A stretch of DNA of 64,000 nt from Flectobacillus roseus (GTDB lineage Bacteria; Bacteroidota; Bacteroidia; Cytophagales; Spirosomataceae): the NCBI RefSeq assembly GCF_030056665.1, contig NZ_JASHIG010000020.1; one strand, written 5' to 3'. Of this stretch, positions 9,155 to 17,412 are shown in pieces. The translations under genes were made by a program, and so were the position numbers. A model generated the notes under the pieces. That model searched no databases, was not told the origin of the DNA, and worked only from the letters and a program-made list of their open reading frames with translations. Position 1 is the stretch's first letter. Every line of letters starts with the position of its first letter.

Positions 9155-9189
9155 AAAAAAACCTTTCCTCAGTTGGTTGTGAGAAAAGG
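9155..9189 (-). terminator. leuA attenuator: intrinsic terminator in the leader
   Basis: On the minus strand CCTTTTCTCA (9189-9180) pairs with TGAGGAAAGG (9171-9162) over 10 bp with one G-U, has an 8-nt loop and is followed by seven T (9161-9155). A rival partner, TGAGACAAGG (9219-9210), right after the leader-peptide stop codon, can pair with the same CCTTTTCTCA at 9 of 10 positions and would prevent the terminator. Confidence 0.85.
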
Positions 9190-9219
9190 CTTCGATTTGC
9201 ACAAAAGAACCTTGTCTCA

Positions 9220-9276
9220 CTAATCAGCGAGGAGCTTAATGATGATAAAAGATTTATTTGTGCTATTATTTTCCAT
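9220..9276 (-). CDS. leuL: leuA leader peptide
   Basis: A short reading frame of 18 codons, MENNSTNKSFIIIKLLAD, lies 137 bp ahead of leuA. It holds consecutive codons ATC ATC ATT AAG CTC CTC (three Ile, two Leu) shortly before the stop TAG (9222-9220). A ribosome stalled at the Leu codons would leave the antiterminator strand at 9219-9210 free; a ribosome reaching the stop would cover it. This is the classical logic of transcription attenuation. The promoter element ends only about 5 nt before the ATG, so the leader peptide may be translated from a leaderless or nearly leaderless transcript. The symbol is by analogy with enterobacterial leuL. Confidence 0.8.
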   Translation of the reverse strand: MENNSTNKSFIIIKLLAD

Positions 9277-9280
9277 ATAT

Positions 9281-9313
9281 CAAAGCTATGTAAAATTATT
9301 GACTATACAAAAA
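9281..9313 (-). promoter_or_regulatory. leuA promoter, Bacteroidota type
   Basis: On the minus strand TTTTTG (9313-9308), a 19-bp spacer and TAGCTTTG (9288-9281) match TTTG-N19-TAnnTTTG exactly. The start site would be around 9274-9277, at or next to the leader-peptide ATG. Confidence 0.75.
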
Positions 9314-9362
9314 TCTGGTTTGTAAGGAAGGATAAAAAAGATTGGATTTTTAATTATTTTAA

Positions 9363-9417
9363 AGAATAAAATTCTATTATACATGCCGTATTGGCTATCT
9401 TTTTAGAATAAAATTCT
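9363..9417. promoter_or_regulatory. Twin identical palindromes, possible operator pair
   Basis: agaataaaattct occurs at 9363-9375 and 9405-9417, each an agaat-aaa-attct palindrome, and the second extends to tagaataaaattcta. Their spacing is 42 bp, about four helical turns. They lie between the divergent leuA promoter and the ABC exporter gene. The rest of 9290-9620 is very AT-rich and shows no gene. Confidence 0.4.
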
Positions 9418-9624
9418 AAAAAGATTATTATTAAAAACTATTCTTTATGTAAAAATAAGATTTTTTTTCGATTCTTAACTTTTTTATTATCTCAAACTTA
9501 TTCAGAATTCATTCTTTTTTTGAAACTTTACTTTTTCAATAAAAATTGTATTTTATTAAGATTTCAAAAATAAAGGAGCGAAAACCAAAGCACTTATCAC
9601 TTTAGATTTCCTTCCTCTATCATT

Positions 9625-11403
9625 ATGGCAAACAATCCTTATATTTCTCTTTTAAAAATTGCATGGCAATATGCTCGACAAGAAAAAAAACGCTTCTTGT
9701 TGGTATATGCACTCTTTATTGTCGCAAACATTATTTTTTCTCTCAATCCTATCTGGTACGGTTGGTTTATCGACAAAATCCAGCTCAAAGGTGTGGATGT
9801 CCTCAAAGACACATGGATTTATGGGATAGGCTTTTTGCTATTGCGCTTTGTAGAATGGACTTTTCATGGCACAGCACGCGTAATGGAACGCAGTTTGGCT
9901 TTTAATCTTAGCCGAAACTTTCTGCATGAGCTTTATCATCAAACGCTACATTTGCCTGTAAAGTGGCACCAAGATAATCATAGCGGTGCGACTATCAACC
10001 GTATTCGTAAAGCATATGAAGCCCTAAAGACGTTTTTTCAGGATGGCTTTATGTATTTGCACGCCTTTTCCAAATTCTTCTTTTCTTTCATTGCGATGCT
10101 TTACTTTTCACCTTTGTTTGGTGCCATTGGAGTGCTTTTGGGCATTTTTACCATTTGGGTCATTGCTCAGTTTGATAAACCTTTTATCAAAGCACTTGAC
10201 GAAACCAATGAGCGTGAGCACGTAGTATCCTCCACGCTTTTTGATAGTCTTTCAAATATTATTACTGTCATTACACTTCGTTTGGAAAAACAAATGGAGC
10301 AAAGTTTAAGCGACAAAATCAAACATGTTTTTGCGCCTTTCCGTAAGCAGGTGGTCATCAACGAATGGAAATGGTTTGTGGCAGATATGCTTGTAGGATT
10401 GATTTATGTTGTAATTACGGTAGGTTATGTTTATCAAAATTGGGAAGTTGGTAAAGTGTTTATGGTAGGAGGTTTAGTGACATTATTAGGATATGTCAAC
10501 AACTTTACGAGTGTCTTTCATGATGTGGCTTGGCTTTATACCCAAATTATTCAGCATAATACTGATGTACAAACAGCTCGTACTATTTCGCAGGCATATC
10601 GCGAACATCATCGTCCTGAAGAGGAAGAAAGCCTTCCAGCAAACTGGTCTGCCTTGACGATTTCTAACCTAAATTTTTCACATCAAGAAAATTATAGTCT
10701 GGAAAATAAATCTCAAGCACTACATCAACTCAAAATTCAAATCAACAAAGGAAAACGTATTGCTTTTATTGGAGAAAGTGGCTCTGGAAAAAGTACGCTT
10801 TTGGCTTTGCTTCGTGGACTGTATGAACCCGAAAAAGGTGTTCAAATAGACTTAGACGGTAAGACAAAAGATGATATTGGTATCTTGGCCGAAACGGTTA
10901 CGTTATTTCCACAAGAACCAGAAATTTTTGAGAATACCATCGAATACAATATCACGCTAGGATTGCCATTTGAGGAGTCTGATATTTTACAAGTTTGTGA
11001 TGTAGCCCAGTTTACCGACGTGATCAAGCAATTGCCCAATGGCTTGCAGTCGAATATTCAAGAAAAGGGTGTAAACCTATCGGGTGGACAAAAACAGCGT
11101 TTGGCTTTGGCACGCGGCGTACTGGCAGCTCGTAGCTCACAAATTATACTACTCGATGAACCAACCAGTAGTGTTGACCCAAAAACAGAAGTCTTGATTT
11201 ATCAGCAATTATTCAAAGAATTTGAAGGAAAAGCGGTTTTATCAACTTTGCACCGTTTGCATTTGTTGAGCCAGTTTGATTATGTATATATCCTCGAAAA
11301 AGGACATATTGTAGGAGAAGGAAGTTTTGAGTATCTACTTGAAAATAGCCCTATTTTCCAAGAACTATGGAAGCACCAGAAAGAAAGCCAACGAATTTCG
11401 TAG
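9625..11403 (+). CDS. ABC exporter, fused transmembrane and ATP-binding domains
   Basis: A 592-residue half-transporter of the MsbA/multidrug exporter class, working as a dimer in the inner membrane. The transmembrane part (residues 1-320) has about six helices, including 27-45, 66-80, 145-185 and 255-300. The nucleotide-binding part shows Walker A GESGSGKS (383-390), the signature LSGGQ (485-489), Walker B IILLDEP (507-513) and a switch His in LSTLHRLHLL. The substrate cannot be predicted. The gene is preceded by the twin palindromes at 9363-9417. Its stop codon lies one base from that of the convergent AraC gene, so the two transcripts must overlap. Confidence 0.92.
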   Translation: MANNPYISLLKIAWQYARQEKKRFLLVYALFIVANIIFSLNPIWYGWFIDKIQLKGVDVLKDTWIYGIGFLLLRFVEWTFHGTARVMERSLAFNLSRNFLHELYHQTLHLPVKWHQDNHSGATINRIRKAYEALKTFFQDGFMYLHAFSKFFFSFIAMLYFSPLFGAIGVLLGIFTIWVIAQFDKPFIKALDETNEREHVVSSTLFDSLSNIITVITLRLEKQMEQSLSDKIKHVFAPFRKQVVINEWKWFVADMLVGLIYVVITVGYVYQNWEVGKVFMVGGLVTLLGYVNNFTSVFHDVAWLYTQIIQHNTDVQTARTISQAYREHHRPEEEESLPANWSALTISNLNFSHQENYSLENKSQALHQLKIQINKGKRIAFIGESGSGKSTLLALLRGLYEPEKGVQIDLDGKTKDDIGILAETVTLFPQEPEIFENTIEYNITLGLPFEESDILQVCDVAQFTDVIKQLPNGLQSNIQEKGVNLSGGQKQRLALARGVLAARSSQIILLDEPTSSVDPKTEVLIYQQLFKEFEGKAVLSTLHRLHLLSQFDYVYILEKGHIVGEGSFEYLLENSPIFQELWKHQKESQRIS

Positions 11404-11404
11404 A

Positions 11405-12271
11405 CTAGCTTCTTTCCCCTTCTTTATAATGACTTGGTGTGACGTGGTATTTCTCTTTGAAGGCTTTGATAAAATGAGAAACACTCTCGTAGCCAATTTC
11501 CATACTAATCTCAGAAACGTTCATGCCCGTATTTTCTAATAAAAGTCGGGCATGTTCCAACCTTTTGTTTTTAAGCCAAAGTGCTGGAGAGGTTTGAAAT
11601 TGTTTCTGAAAATCTCTCTTAAATGCCGATAAGCTTCTTCCTGAAAGTCTCGAAAGTTCCTCCATCGACAAAGGTTTGAGATAATAGCTATCCATCAAAA
11701 ACTCCAAATCGGCTTTTTCTCCTTTGTAAATATTATACACAATCGACTTGAGCTTGCCAGTAGGGTCTATCTCGAGCAAATGCAATAGTAACTCTTGAAG
11801 CTTTAGGTTCAGAAAGTGATTGAGATATTGTGTTTCGAGATGAAAATAAGGGAAAATAGAGTCGATATATTTCTCCAAACTTTCATTGATACCAAATACC
11901 AACAAACCTTGATTAGGGTCAGGTTCGACTAGAGAGTTTTCTTGAAAAAGGCTCAAATGTCCTGCCACAAATTCTTTGAGTAGCTTTTCGTTAAAGAAGA
12001 AAACCAAACTTCTATATTGTTTATTGATGGCCTCCTGCATGGTATAATAACCACGAGGGATGAATACCACATTTCCTTTTTTGACACGAATATCTTGTTC
12101 GGGCGTAACAAATTTCTTTTCACCTTCAAGGACAAATATCAAGGCATGTTCTTCAAAAAAGACTTCATTTCTGAGTGGTGGGTCCTGATTTCGGTAGGCA
12201 ACAAAAGTCATATCCTTAATTTTCAAGGACTGAAATTCTCCTGCATGTATGAAAGAAGGAACGCGTATCAT
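11405..12271 (-). CDS. AraC-family transcriptional regulator
   Basis: A DNA-binding regulator of 288 residues if started at ATG 12271 (MIRVPSFIHAG). The upstream in-frame ATG at 12292 lies inside the lptD terminator palindrome and is rejected. The N-terminal half looks like a cupin-type sensor (VFVLEGEKKFV, VFIPRGYY). The C-terminal 95 residues hold two helix-turn-helix motifs: MEELSRLSGRSLSAFKRDFQ, and VSEISMEIGYESVSHFIKAF followed by KEKYHVTPSHY. The effector and targets are unknown; the convergent ABC exporter is a neighbour but not clearly a target. It lies downstream of lptD on the same strand and could receive read-through from it. Confidence 0.88.
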   Translation of the reverse strand: MIRVPSFIHAGEFQSLKIKDMTFVAYRNQDPPLRNEVFFEEHALIFVLEGEKKFVTPEQDIRVKKGNVVFIPRGYYTMQEAINKQYRSLVFFFNEKLLKEFVAGHLSLFQENSLVEPDPNQGLLVFGINESLEKYIDSIFPYFHLETQYLNHFLNLKLQELLLHLLEIDPTGKLKSIVYNIYKGEKADLEFLMDSYYLKPLSMEELSRLSGRSLSAFKRDFQKQFQTSPALWLKNKRLEHARLLLENTGMNVSEISMEIGYESVSHFIKAFKEKYHVTPSHYKEGERS

Positions 12272-12301
12272 AAGAAAAAGAAGCCGTTGCATGCAACGGC
12301 T
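12272..12301 (-). terminator. lptD terminator: perfect 20-bp palindrome with T-rich tail
   Basis: agccgttgcatgcaacggct at 12282-12301 is a perfect palindrome. On the minus strand it follows the lptD stop by about 12 nt and is followed by a CTTTTTCTT tail, so it fits an intrinsic terminator. It also abuts the araC start codon and would sit over that gene's ribosome-binding region. Confidence 0.7.
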
Positions 12302-12312
12302 TTATGTGTATT

Positions 12313-15186
12313 TTAGAAACCTCCATTATCGTAGAATGAACGACGACGAGAGAGCTTGAGTTCTTGTAATAAGGACGATTTCACACGTAAGTCGAATGAG
12401 TAACTACTAGCACGACCATACAATGGACTGGCGGCTGGTGTCCAGTTAAACTGCATTTCCCAACAGTGTAAATCGCGATGGATACTAATATTGGTCAATG
12501 ATACCCCTTTGTTAATAAAGTCATAACCTGACTGAACTTTAAAATCCCACTTTTCGGTCATCTTTACACTACCAGAGAAGGTAACTGCGCTAACTGTTAC
12601 GGCAGGTGCTAAACCACGTTTAGCATAGTTGTATTGATAACTAAACTGAAACTCCCAAGGCACACTCCAGTCTACATAAGAATCGATATTGCGATTGATT
12701 TGTTTCATTTGTCCTTCAGTACCATTTGGGCTTGTTTTGGGTTTGTTTCCTCCAGGCTTAAAGCTTTTACCTATTGACATATTAAAGGCAGAAAGATTGG
12801 CTAGTCCTTTTCCTGTAGAAAACAAATATTCGTCTAATTGCTCACCCACTGTACCATAGTTGGAGTTGACTTTATACACATAAGGGTCGAGCGTACCGCC
12901 GATATTGATATCAAATTTTTTGACTCTCGACGTAGCCCCAAAAGATACAGGAGCTAATTTGTATTTAGTGGCAAAAAAGTTATAGTTAGTCGACAACGAG
13001 AGGTTATCGATGATGGTAATCTTTTCAAACTCCTTAGCGGCGGTGTCCGACTTAGCTTTTACTTTAGCCTCTATGGTATTGTTTAAGCTAAAATTAATCC
13101 CCCCCGATCTACTTCCGACATTGGTTAATGTGGGGTTAAAAGAGGATATTCTAAGTGTATCTTTCTCTCCTGTGTTACTATTTGTTAGTACTACATCTTG
13201 ATAAAAGCCATATTTTGTATCTGTAAAATCAGGAGTGTAGCTAACACTTACCGATGGTGTCATTACGTGACGAATACCTGCCAAACGCCCAAAGTTTTTA
13301 AAGTTTAGTGTCCCGTACAAACGAGTGTTCATACTCATCGTAAAGGCATATTGGTAATCGACAAATGACCCATTTGTCGTATCTATTTTCACAGCTCCAA
13401 GTCTTCTTAATGAATCTGAGGTAGCAAAGTTGTTAAAATTCAAGAATTTGTAACTATACTTTCGAGTATAAACATTTCCTGATAGGCTCATCCCAGGTGT
13501 AAGGTTGATATAGCGACCAAGTTTGATATTCGGCAAAGAAATAGGGATAGAATACTGCATTTTCGTTTGCCCCTTACTCAAGATAGTACCTAAATTGTCA
13601 AAATTGAAACCAATAACCCCATCTCTTTCCAAATTTGTTGAAGTGGAATTAGTAATAGTTACAGGTTTATTAAGATTTGTATCTGTAGGGTCAACCCTAC
13701 GATATACGGTATAAGGAAGCGACAAATACGAACGGTTGTCTAGTGCCACTTTGTTGGTAATACTTGTAGAGCCTGTAAAATCTAAGCCAAAACGGAATTG
13801 ATCTATAAATCTTTCTGTTACGGCTTTTTTCTTTTTAAATGGTTGTATTTGATTTAGACCAAAGTTGTAATTAATGGCAGAAGTAACCTCTTTGGTTGTG
13901 GTATTCTGGGATATGTTCATACTTGCCCCTGTACGAATCGTCTGTCCAAAGTTTTTAGAATATTGTACCGATGAGTTAGTCGCATTGGAGGTATAGTTAG
14001 AGGTAACAAAGCTATTGTATTGATTATAGCTATTACTCACAACATTGACCGATGCAGAGAAACTCGAATTACCTCTACTTTGTGGTGAGTGCGACCATTG
14101 AATCGAAAAGTCATTACGAACAGTAGGATCGACTTTCGACTCGTCAGGATCAATTCCTTTGCGGTATTGTACGTTAAAATTACCACTATAACGGTATCTT
14201 TTCACATATTGAGAGTTGGCTCCAAGCCCCCAACTACCATTACCATAAATTTCGCCTGTAGCTCTTACACCAATATTGGGACTAAGCGCAAAATAATACC
14301 CCCCATCACGCAAGTAAAAACCACGACCTGAGGGTTCTTCGCCATAAGTAGGCATCAAAATCCCCGAAGTACCTGACTCCTGTGGTGGGCGATATGGAAA
14401 AAATCCAAAAGGTAAACCTATCGGCAAGGGAATATTGTTGAGTTCGATGTGGAAAGGTCCTGCCACAATTTCTTTTTTTCCTACAATTTTAATTTTAGAG
14501 GCATTGATGTGGAAGTGTGGTTGTGCCAAATTACAGGTTGTATAAATTGCATTTCGGATATATAGGTTATCCTCATCATCCTTTTTTACCTTTTTCCCTT
14601 GTACATAGCCTTCTCCTTGCTGAGTAACAATCCCTTGAATTAGGGCTTTTCTTGACTTAAAATTATACTTGATTTCATCGGCATTGTATTCGTCATTTCC
14701 CTGCTTAAATACGGGCTTACCTTTCACTTTTTTGGTAGTAGAATCCATCGTTCCGTTAGCGTCTACTTGATTAATGGCCCAATTAAGTTTGATAAAGTCT
14801 GCTTGCAAGGAAATATTCCCATACGTTACTTTGGCATCCCCATAAAGATACACGATTTGTTTTTCGGTATCCATAATGGTCGAATCTTGTGCTGTGTACT
14901 GTACAGTCGTTTCTAGTTCATCTTGCTTTTTGAGCGAATCAGGAACAGTTTTTGCACCTTTCTTTCCTAAAGAATCAAGATTGTTTTTACGCAAAGTATC
15001 CACTGGCAAAACTTTGGTAGAAGTTGCAGTGGTTTTGGTAGATTTGCTGTTGTCTTTGCCTTTGAGAAGTCTTTGTGCATTTGCCGAATACGCAAAACCT
15101 AGTACGAACATCGTACCGATTAAGAGTAGGACTTTTTTTGAAAGACTTAAAAAATTATATTTGCCTGTTCTATAGGAATTATCCAT
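12313..15186 (-). CDS. lptD: LptD-like outer-membrane LPS assembly protein
   Basis: A 957-residue outer-membrane protein that should insert lipopolysaccharide into the outer leaflet. A signal peptide ends near residue 38 (FAYSANAQ). A low-complexity Lys/Thr-rich linker follows, then an OstA/LptA-like periplasmic domain (about 95-230; TEKQIVYLYGDAKVTY, LQADFIKLNW, DEYNADEIKYNF). The remainder is a large beta-barrel with many alternating aromatic strands (for example LPFGFFPYRPPQESGTSG and SWGLGANSQYVKRYRYSGNF). This matches the Bacteroidota LptD form, which is diverged from E. coli LptD. It is divergent from the amidase and MCE genes, and has its own terminator palindrome. Confidence 0.88.
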   Translation of the reverse strand: MDNSYRTGKYNFLSLSKKVLLLIGTMFVLGFAYSANAQRLLKGKDNSKSTKTTATSTKVLPVDTLRKNNLDSLGKKGAKTVPDSLKKQDELETTVQYTAQDSTIMDTEKQIVYLYGDAKVTYGNISLQADFIKLNWAINQVDANGTMDSTTKKVKGKPVFKQGNDEYNADEIKYNFKSRKALIQGIVTQQGEGYVQGKKVKKDDEDNLYIRNAIYTTCNLAQPHFHINASKIKIVGKKEIVAGPFHIELNNIPLPIGLPFGFFPYRPPQESGTSGILMPTYGEEPSGRGFYLRDGGYYFALSPNIGVRATGEIYGNGSWGLGANSQYVKRYRYSGNFNVQYRKGIDPDESKVDPTVRNDFSIQWSHSPQSRGNSSFSASVNVVSNSYNQYNSFVTSNYTSNATNSSVQYSKNFGQTIRTGASMNISQNTTTKEVTSAINYNFGLNQIQPFKKKKAVTERFIDQFRFGLDFTGSTSITNKVALDNRSYLSLPYTVYRRVDPTDTNLNKPVTITNSTSTNLERDGVIGFNFDNLGTILSKGQTKMQYSIPISLPNIKLGRYINLTPGMSLSGNVYTRKYSYKFLNFNNFATSDSLRRLGAVKIDTTNGSFVDYQYAFTMSMNTRLYGTLNFKNFGRLAGIRHVMTPSVSVSYTPDFTDTKYGFYQDVVLTNSNTGEKDTLRISSFNPTLTNVGSRSGGINFSLNNTIEAKVKAKSDTAAKEFEKITIIDNLSLSTNYNFFATKYKLAPVSFGATSRVKKFDINIGGTLDPYVYKVNSNYGTVGEQLDEYLFSTGKGLANLSAFNMSIGKSFKPGGNKPKTSPNGTEGQMKQINRNIDSYVDWSVPWEFQFSYQYNYAKRGLAPAVTVSAVTFSGSVKMTEKWDFKVQSGYDFINKGVSLTNISIHRDLHCWEMQFNWTPAASPLYGRASSYSFDLRVKSSLLQELKLSRRRSFYDNGGF

Positions 15187-15327
15187 TGTATAGGACGAGT
15201 TCTAGTAAATTATTGGAAAATAAAGCATTCTTAACTTTAATGCCTTCCAATTTTATCAATTCAAAAAAGATTTAAAATACAAAATTACTTTATATAACGT
15301 TCTTGTTTACGAACCAGCCTGAAAATA

Positions 15328-16143
15328 ATGTTAAACTTTCTTAAAGGTTTCTCTCTAATACTAATGATCGGTGGTTTAACTGGCTTCAGTTTGCCACAAA
15401 TAGAGTCTATGCCTGACTCTATTGCAGTTACATCGGCTAGTACCAATATTCGTACCATTGTACTAGATGCAGGTCACGGCGGCAAAGACCCTGGCTGTTC
15501 GGGGCCATCGGGTGTACGAGAAAAAAATATAGCTTTAAAAATCGTATTGGCTCTTGGCAAAAAAATCAAAGAAGAATACCCCAACATTAAAGTATATTAC
15601 ACCCGTCAGACCGATGTATTTGTTAATTTGCACGAGCGCTCGGCCATTGCTAATCGTAATAGGGCTAACCTTTTTATCTCTGTTCATTGTAATTCACATC
15701 CTTCCAAAAAATTCAAAGGAACTGAAACATATACGATGGGGTTACATAAAACAGGAGAAAACCTAGATGTCGCCAAAAGGGAAAACTCAGTAATTTTGCA
15801 AGAAAAGGATTATAGAAAGACCTATAATGGTTTTGACCCTAACTCTCCATTGGCTCATATCATGATGGCAAATTATCAAAGTGCCTTTATGAATAATAGT
15901 CTTAAATTTGCTCAAAAAATCGAACGTCAGTTCAAAAGATATAGCGACCGCACAAGTTATGGCGTAAAACAAGCAGGTTTTTTAGTTTTGTGGGAAACGG
16001 CTATGCCAAGTGTATTGGTGGAAGTAGGTTTCTTAACAAACCCCAACGAGGAAGATTACCTCTCGTCTTCTGACGGTCAGGATGAGGTAGCTAAATCTAT
16101 TTTCAGAGCTTTTAAGTCTTACAAAGAAGAAATTGAAAACTAA
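15328..16143 (+). CDS. N-acetylmuramoyl-L-alanine amidase (Amidase_3)
   Basis: A 271-residue zinc amidase that cleaves the lactyl-amide bond of peptidoglycan in the periplasm. A hydrophobic signal segment lies at residues 4-22. The Amidase_3 fold shows the zinc ligands His50 in VLDAGHGGKD, Glu65 in VREKN and His120 in ISVHCNSH, and the catalytic Glu in VEVGFLTN near residue 234. It has no cell-wall binding or AMIN domain. It is divergent from lptD and 126 bp upstream of the MCE gene on the same strand. A cell-division or turnover role is likely but cannot be chosen from the sequence. Confidence 0.92.
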   Translation: MLNFLKGFSLILMIGGLTGFSLPQIESMPDSIAVTSASTNIRTIVLDAGHGGKDPGCSGPSGVREKNIALKIVLALGKKIKEEYPNIKVYYTRQTDVFVNLHERSAIANRNRANLFISVHCNSHPSKKFKGTETYTMGLHKTGENLDVAKRENSVILQEKDYRKTYNGFDPNSPLAHIMMANYQSAFMNNSLKFAQKIERQFKRYSDRTSYGVKQAGFLVLWETAMPSVLVEVGFLTNPNEEDYLSSSDGQDEVAKSIFRAFKSYKEEIEN

Positions 16144-16269
16144 GCTGGTGGAAAAACGCTTTTCCATTGTCATTGCTTTATAATACTCACATTAAAGAGT
16201 TTGGTCTAAGCTCTTATTTAGTAAATAGTGGTTTTCATAAAATCACGCTCTTTACCATTTCTTACATCA

Positions 16270-17220
16270 ATGAATATATCAAAAGAAGCGAAAGTCGGTA
16301 TTTTAGCTGTAATCTCATTTACAGCGCTCTATCTTGGTTTTAATTTTCTGAAGGGTTCTTCATTTTTCTCTTCAGAAAAAACATATTATGTTACATTCAA
16401 CGACGTACAAGGCCTAGTTCCTTCTAGCCAAGTGGCTTTGAGCGGTCTTAAGGTCGGGATTGTAAAAGACGTAATACTACAAGATAATGCTCAACATTCA
16501 ATCCAAGTAATATTAAGTATCCGCAAAGATCTAATCTTACCACAAGGTACTAAAGCTATTTTAGCATCCGATGGTTTATTGGGCGGAAAGCTCATTCGCT
16601 TAGAAATGGGAAAAGGTTCTGCTATTGCTGATGGAGGCCAACTAAAAGGTACTTTGGAAACAGGTCTGACGGACGTCCTCAAGGAAAAAGCTTTGCCAGC
16701 ACTCAATCATGTAGACTCCTTATTGATTACGCTCAAAACTGTAGTAGCAGGCTTCCAATCTACTTCAGCAGCGTTAAATATATTACTCAAAAACTCTAAT
16801 TCTACCATTACGACGCTTGGCACTTCTATGAATAGCACTATTGCCGAAAATCGTTCGAATCTTAATGGCATCACTGGAAACTTGAAAACACTTTCAGGAA
16901 ATTTAGTAGAAACAGAAAAGCAATTCAAGCCTCTTTTAGGGAAGTTCAACAAAATGGCTGACTCACTAAACGCACTCAAAATCAATCAAGCGTTGGCTAG
17001 TACACAAAAGTCATTGGATGAATTACAAAAGATAATGGCAGGAATTCAAGCAGGAAAAGGGAGTATCGGTAAAATCTTGAAAGACGATTCTTTATATACC
17101 AACCTAAACAAAACTATGGTTGATTTGGATAAACTCCTCATTGACTTCCGCTTGGCACCAAAACGCTATGTTAACATTTCAGTTTTTGGCAAAAAAACAC
17201 CTCCACCAGCGGTGAAGTAG
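16270..17220 (+). CDS. MCE (MlaD-like) family protein
   Basis: A 316-residue protein if started at ATG 16270 (MNISKEAKVGIL), the normal family N-terminus; an in-frame GTG at 16228 would add 14 atypical residues. One transmembrane anchor lies at about residues 8-26, followed by the MCE domain (about 38-115; VTFNDVQGLVPSSQVALSGL, GLLGGKLIRLEMG) and a long helical, probably coiled, tail rich in Asn and Ser. MCE proteins form rings or tubes that carry lipids between the membranes. No MlaE/MlaF ATPase genes adjoin it here. The stop codon is directly followed by a family B foldback repeat. Confidence 0.88.
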   Translation: MNISKEAKVGILAVISFTALYLGFNFLKGSSFFSSEKTYYVTFNDVQGLVPSSQVALSGLKVGIVKDVILQDNAQHSIQVILSIRKDLILPQGTKAILASDGLLGGKLIRLEMGKGSAIADGGQLKGTLETGLTDVLKEKALPALNHVDSLLITLKTVVAGFQSTSAALNILLKNSNSTITTLGTSMNSTIAENRSNLNGITGNLKTLSGNLVETEKQFKPLLGKFNKMADSLNALKINQALASTQKSLDELQKIMAGIQAGKGSIGKILKDDSLYTNLNKTMVDLDKLLIDFRLAPKRYVNISVFGKKTPPPAVK

Positions 17221-17410
17221 TGATGAGTAGTAAGTTTTGAGTGCGGAATGTTCTAAGAATTTTAAACTATTTCAGATTTAGGATTTCGGAAATAAAGAAT
17301 AATACCTTTGTTTTTTACAAAATATAGAAGCTTATACTTCCGAAATCCCAAATCCAATATCCGAAATTGTTTTTATAATACTTTGCACTCAAAACTCACA
17401 ATTCATCACT
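17219..17410. repeat. Foldback repeat family B, copy 1
   Basis: This element fills the entire gap between the convergent MCE and lrp genes. The left end (agtgatgagtagtaag..., 17219 onwards) and right end (...actcaaaactcacaattc, then atcact, to 17410) are inverted repeats over about 28 bp with a few mismatches. An inner pair, ggatttcggaaata (17281-17294) and tacttccgaaatcc (17335-17348), also pairs. It should fold into a long hairpin and may act as a bidirectional terminator. Confidence 0.65.
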
Positions 17411-17412
17411 TA

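Noticed and set aside
9084..9280. A metabolite riboswitch upstream of leuA
   Set aside because: The leader is fully explained by a short peptide, antiterminator and terminator; no known riboswitch core was seen.
16228..16269. GTG start extending the MCE protein by 14 residues
   Set aside because: The extension is not family-like and the ATG at 16270 gives the standard N-terminus just before the membrane anchor.
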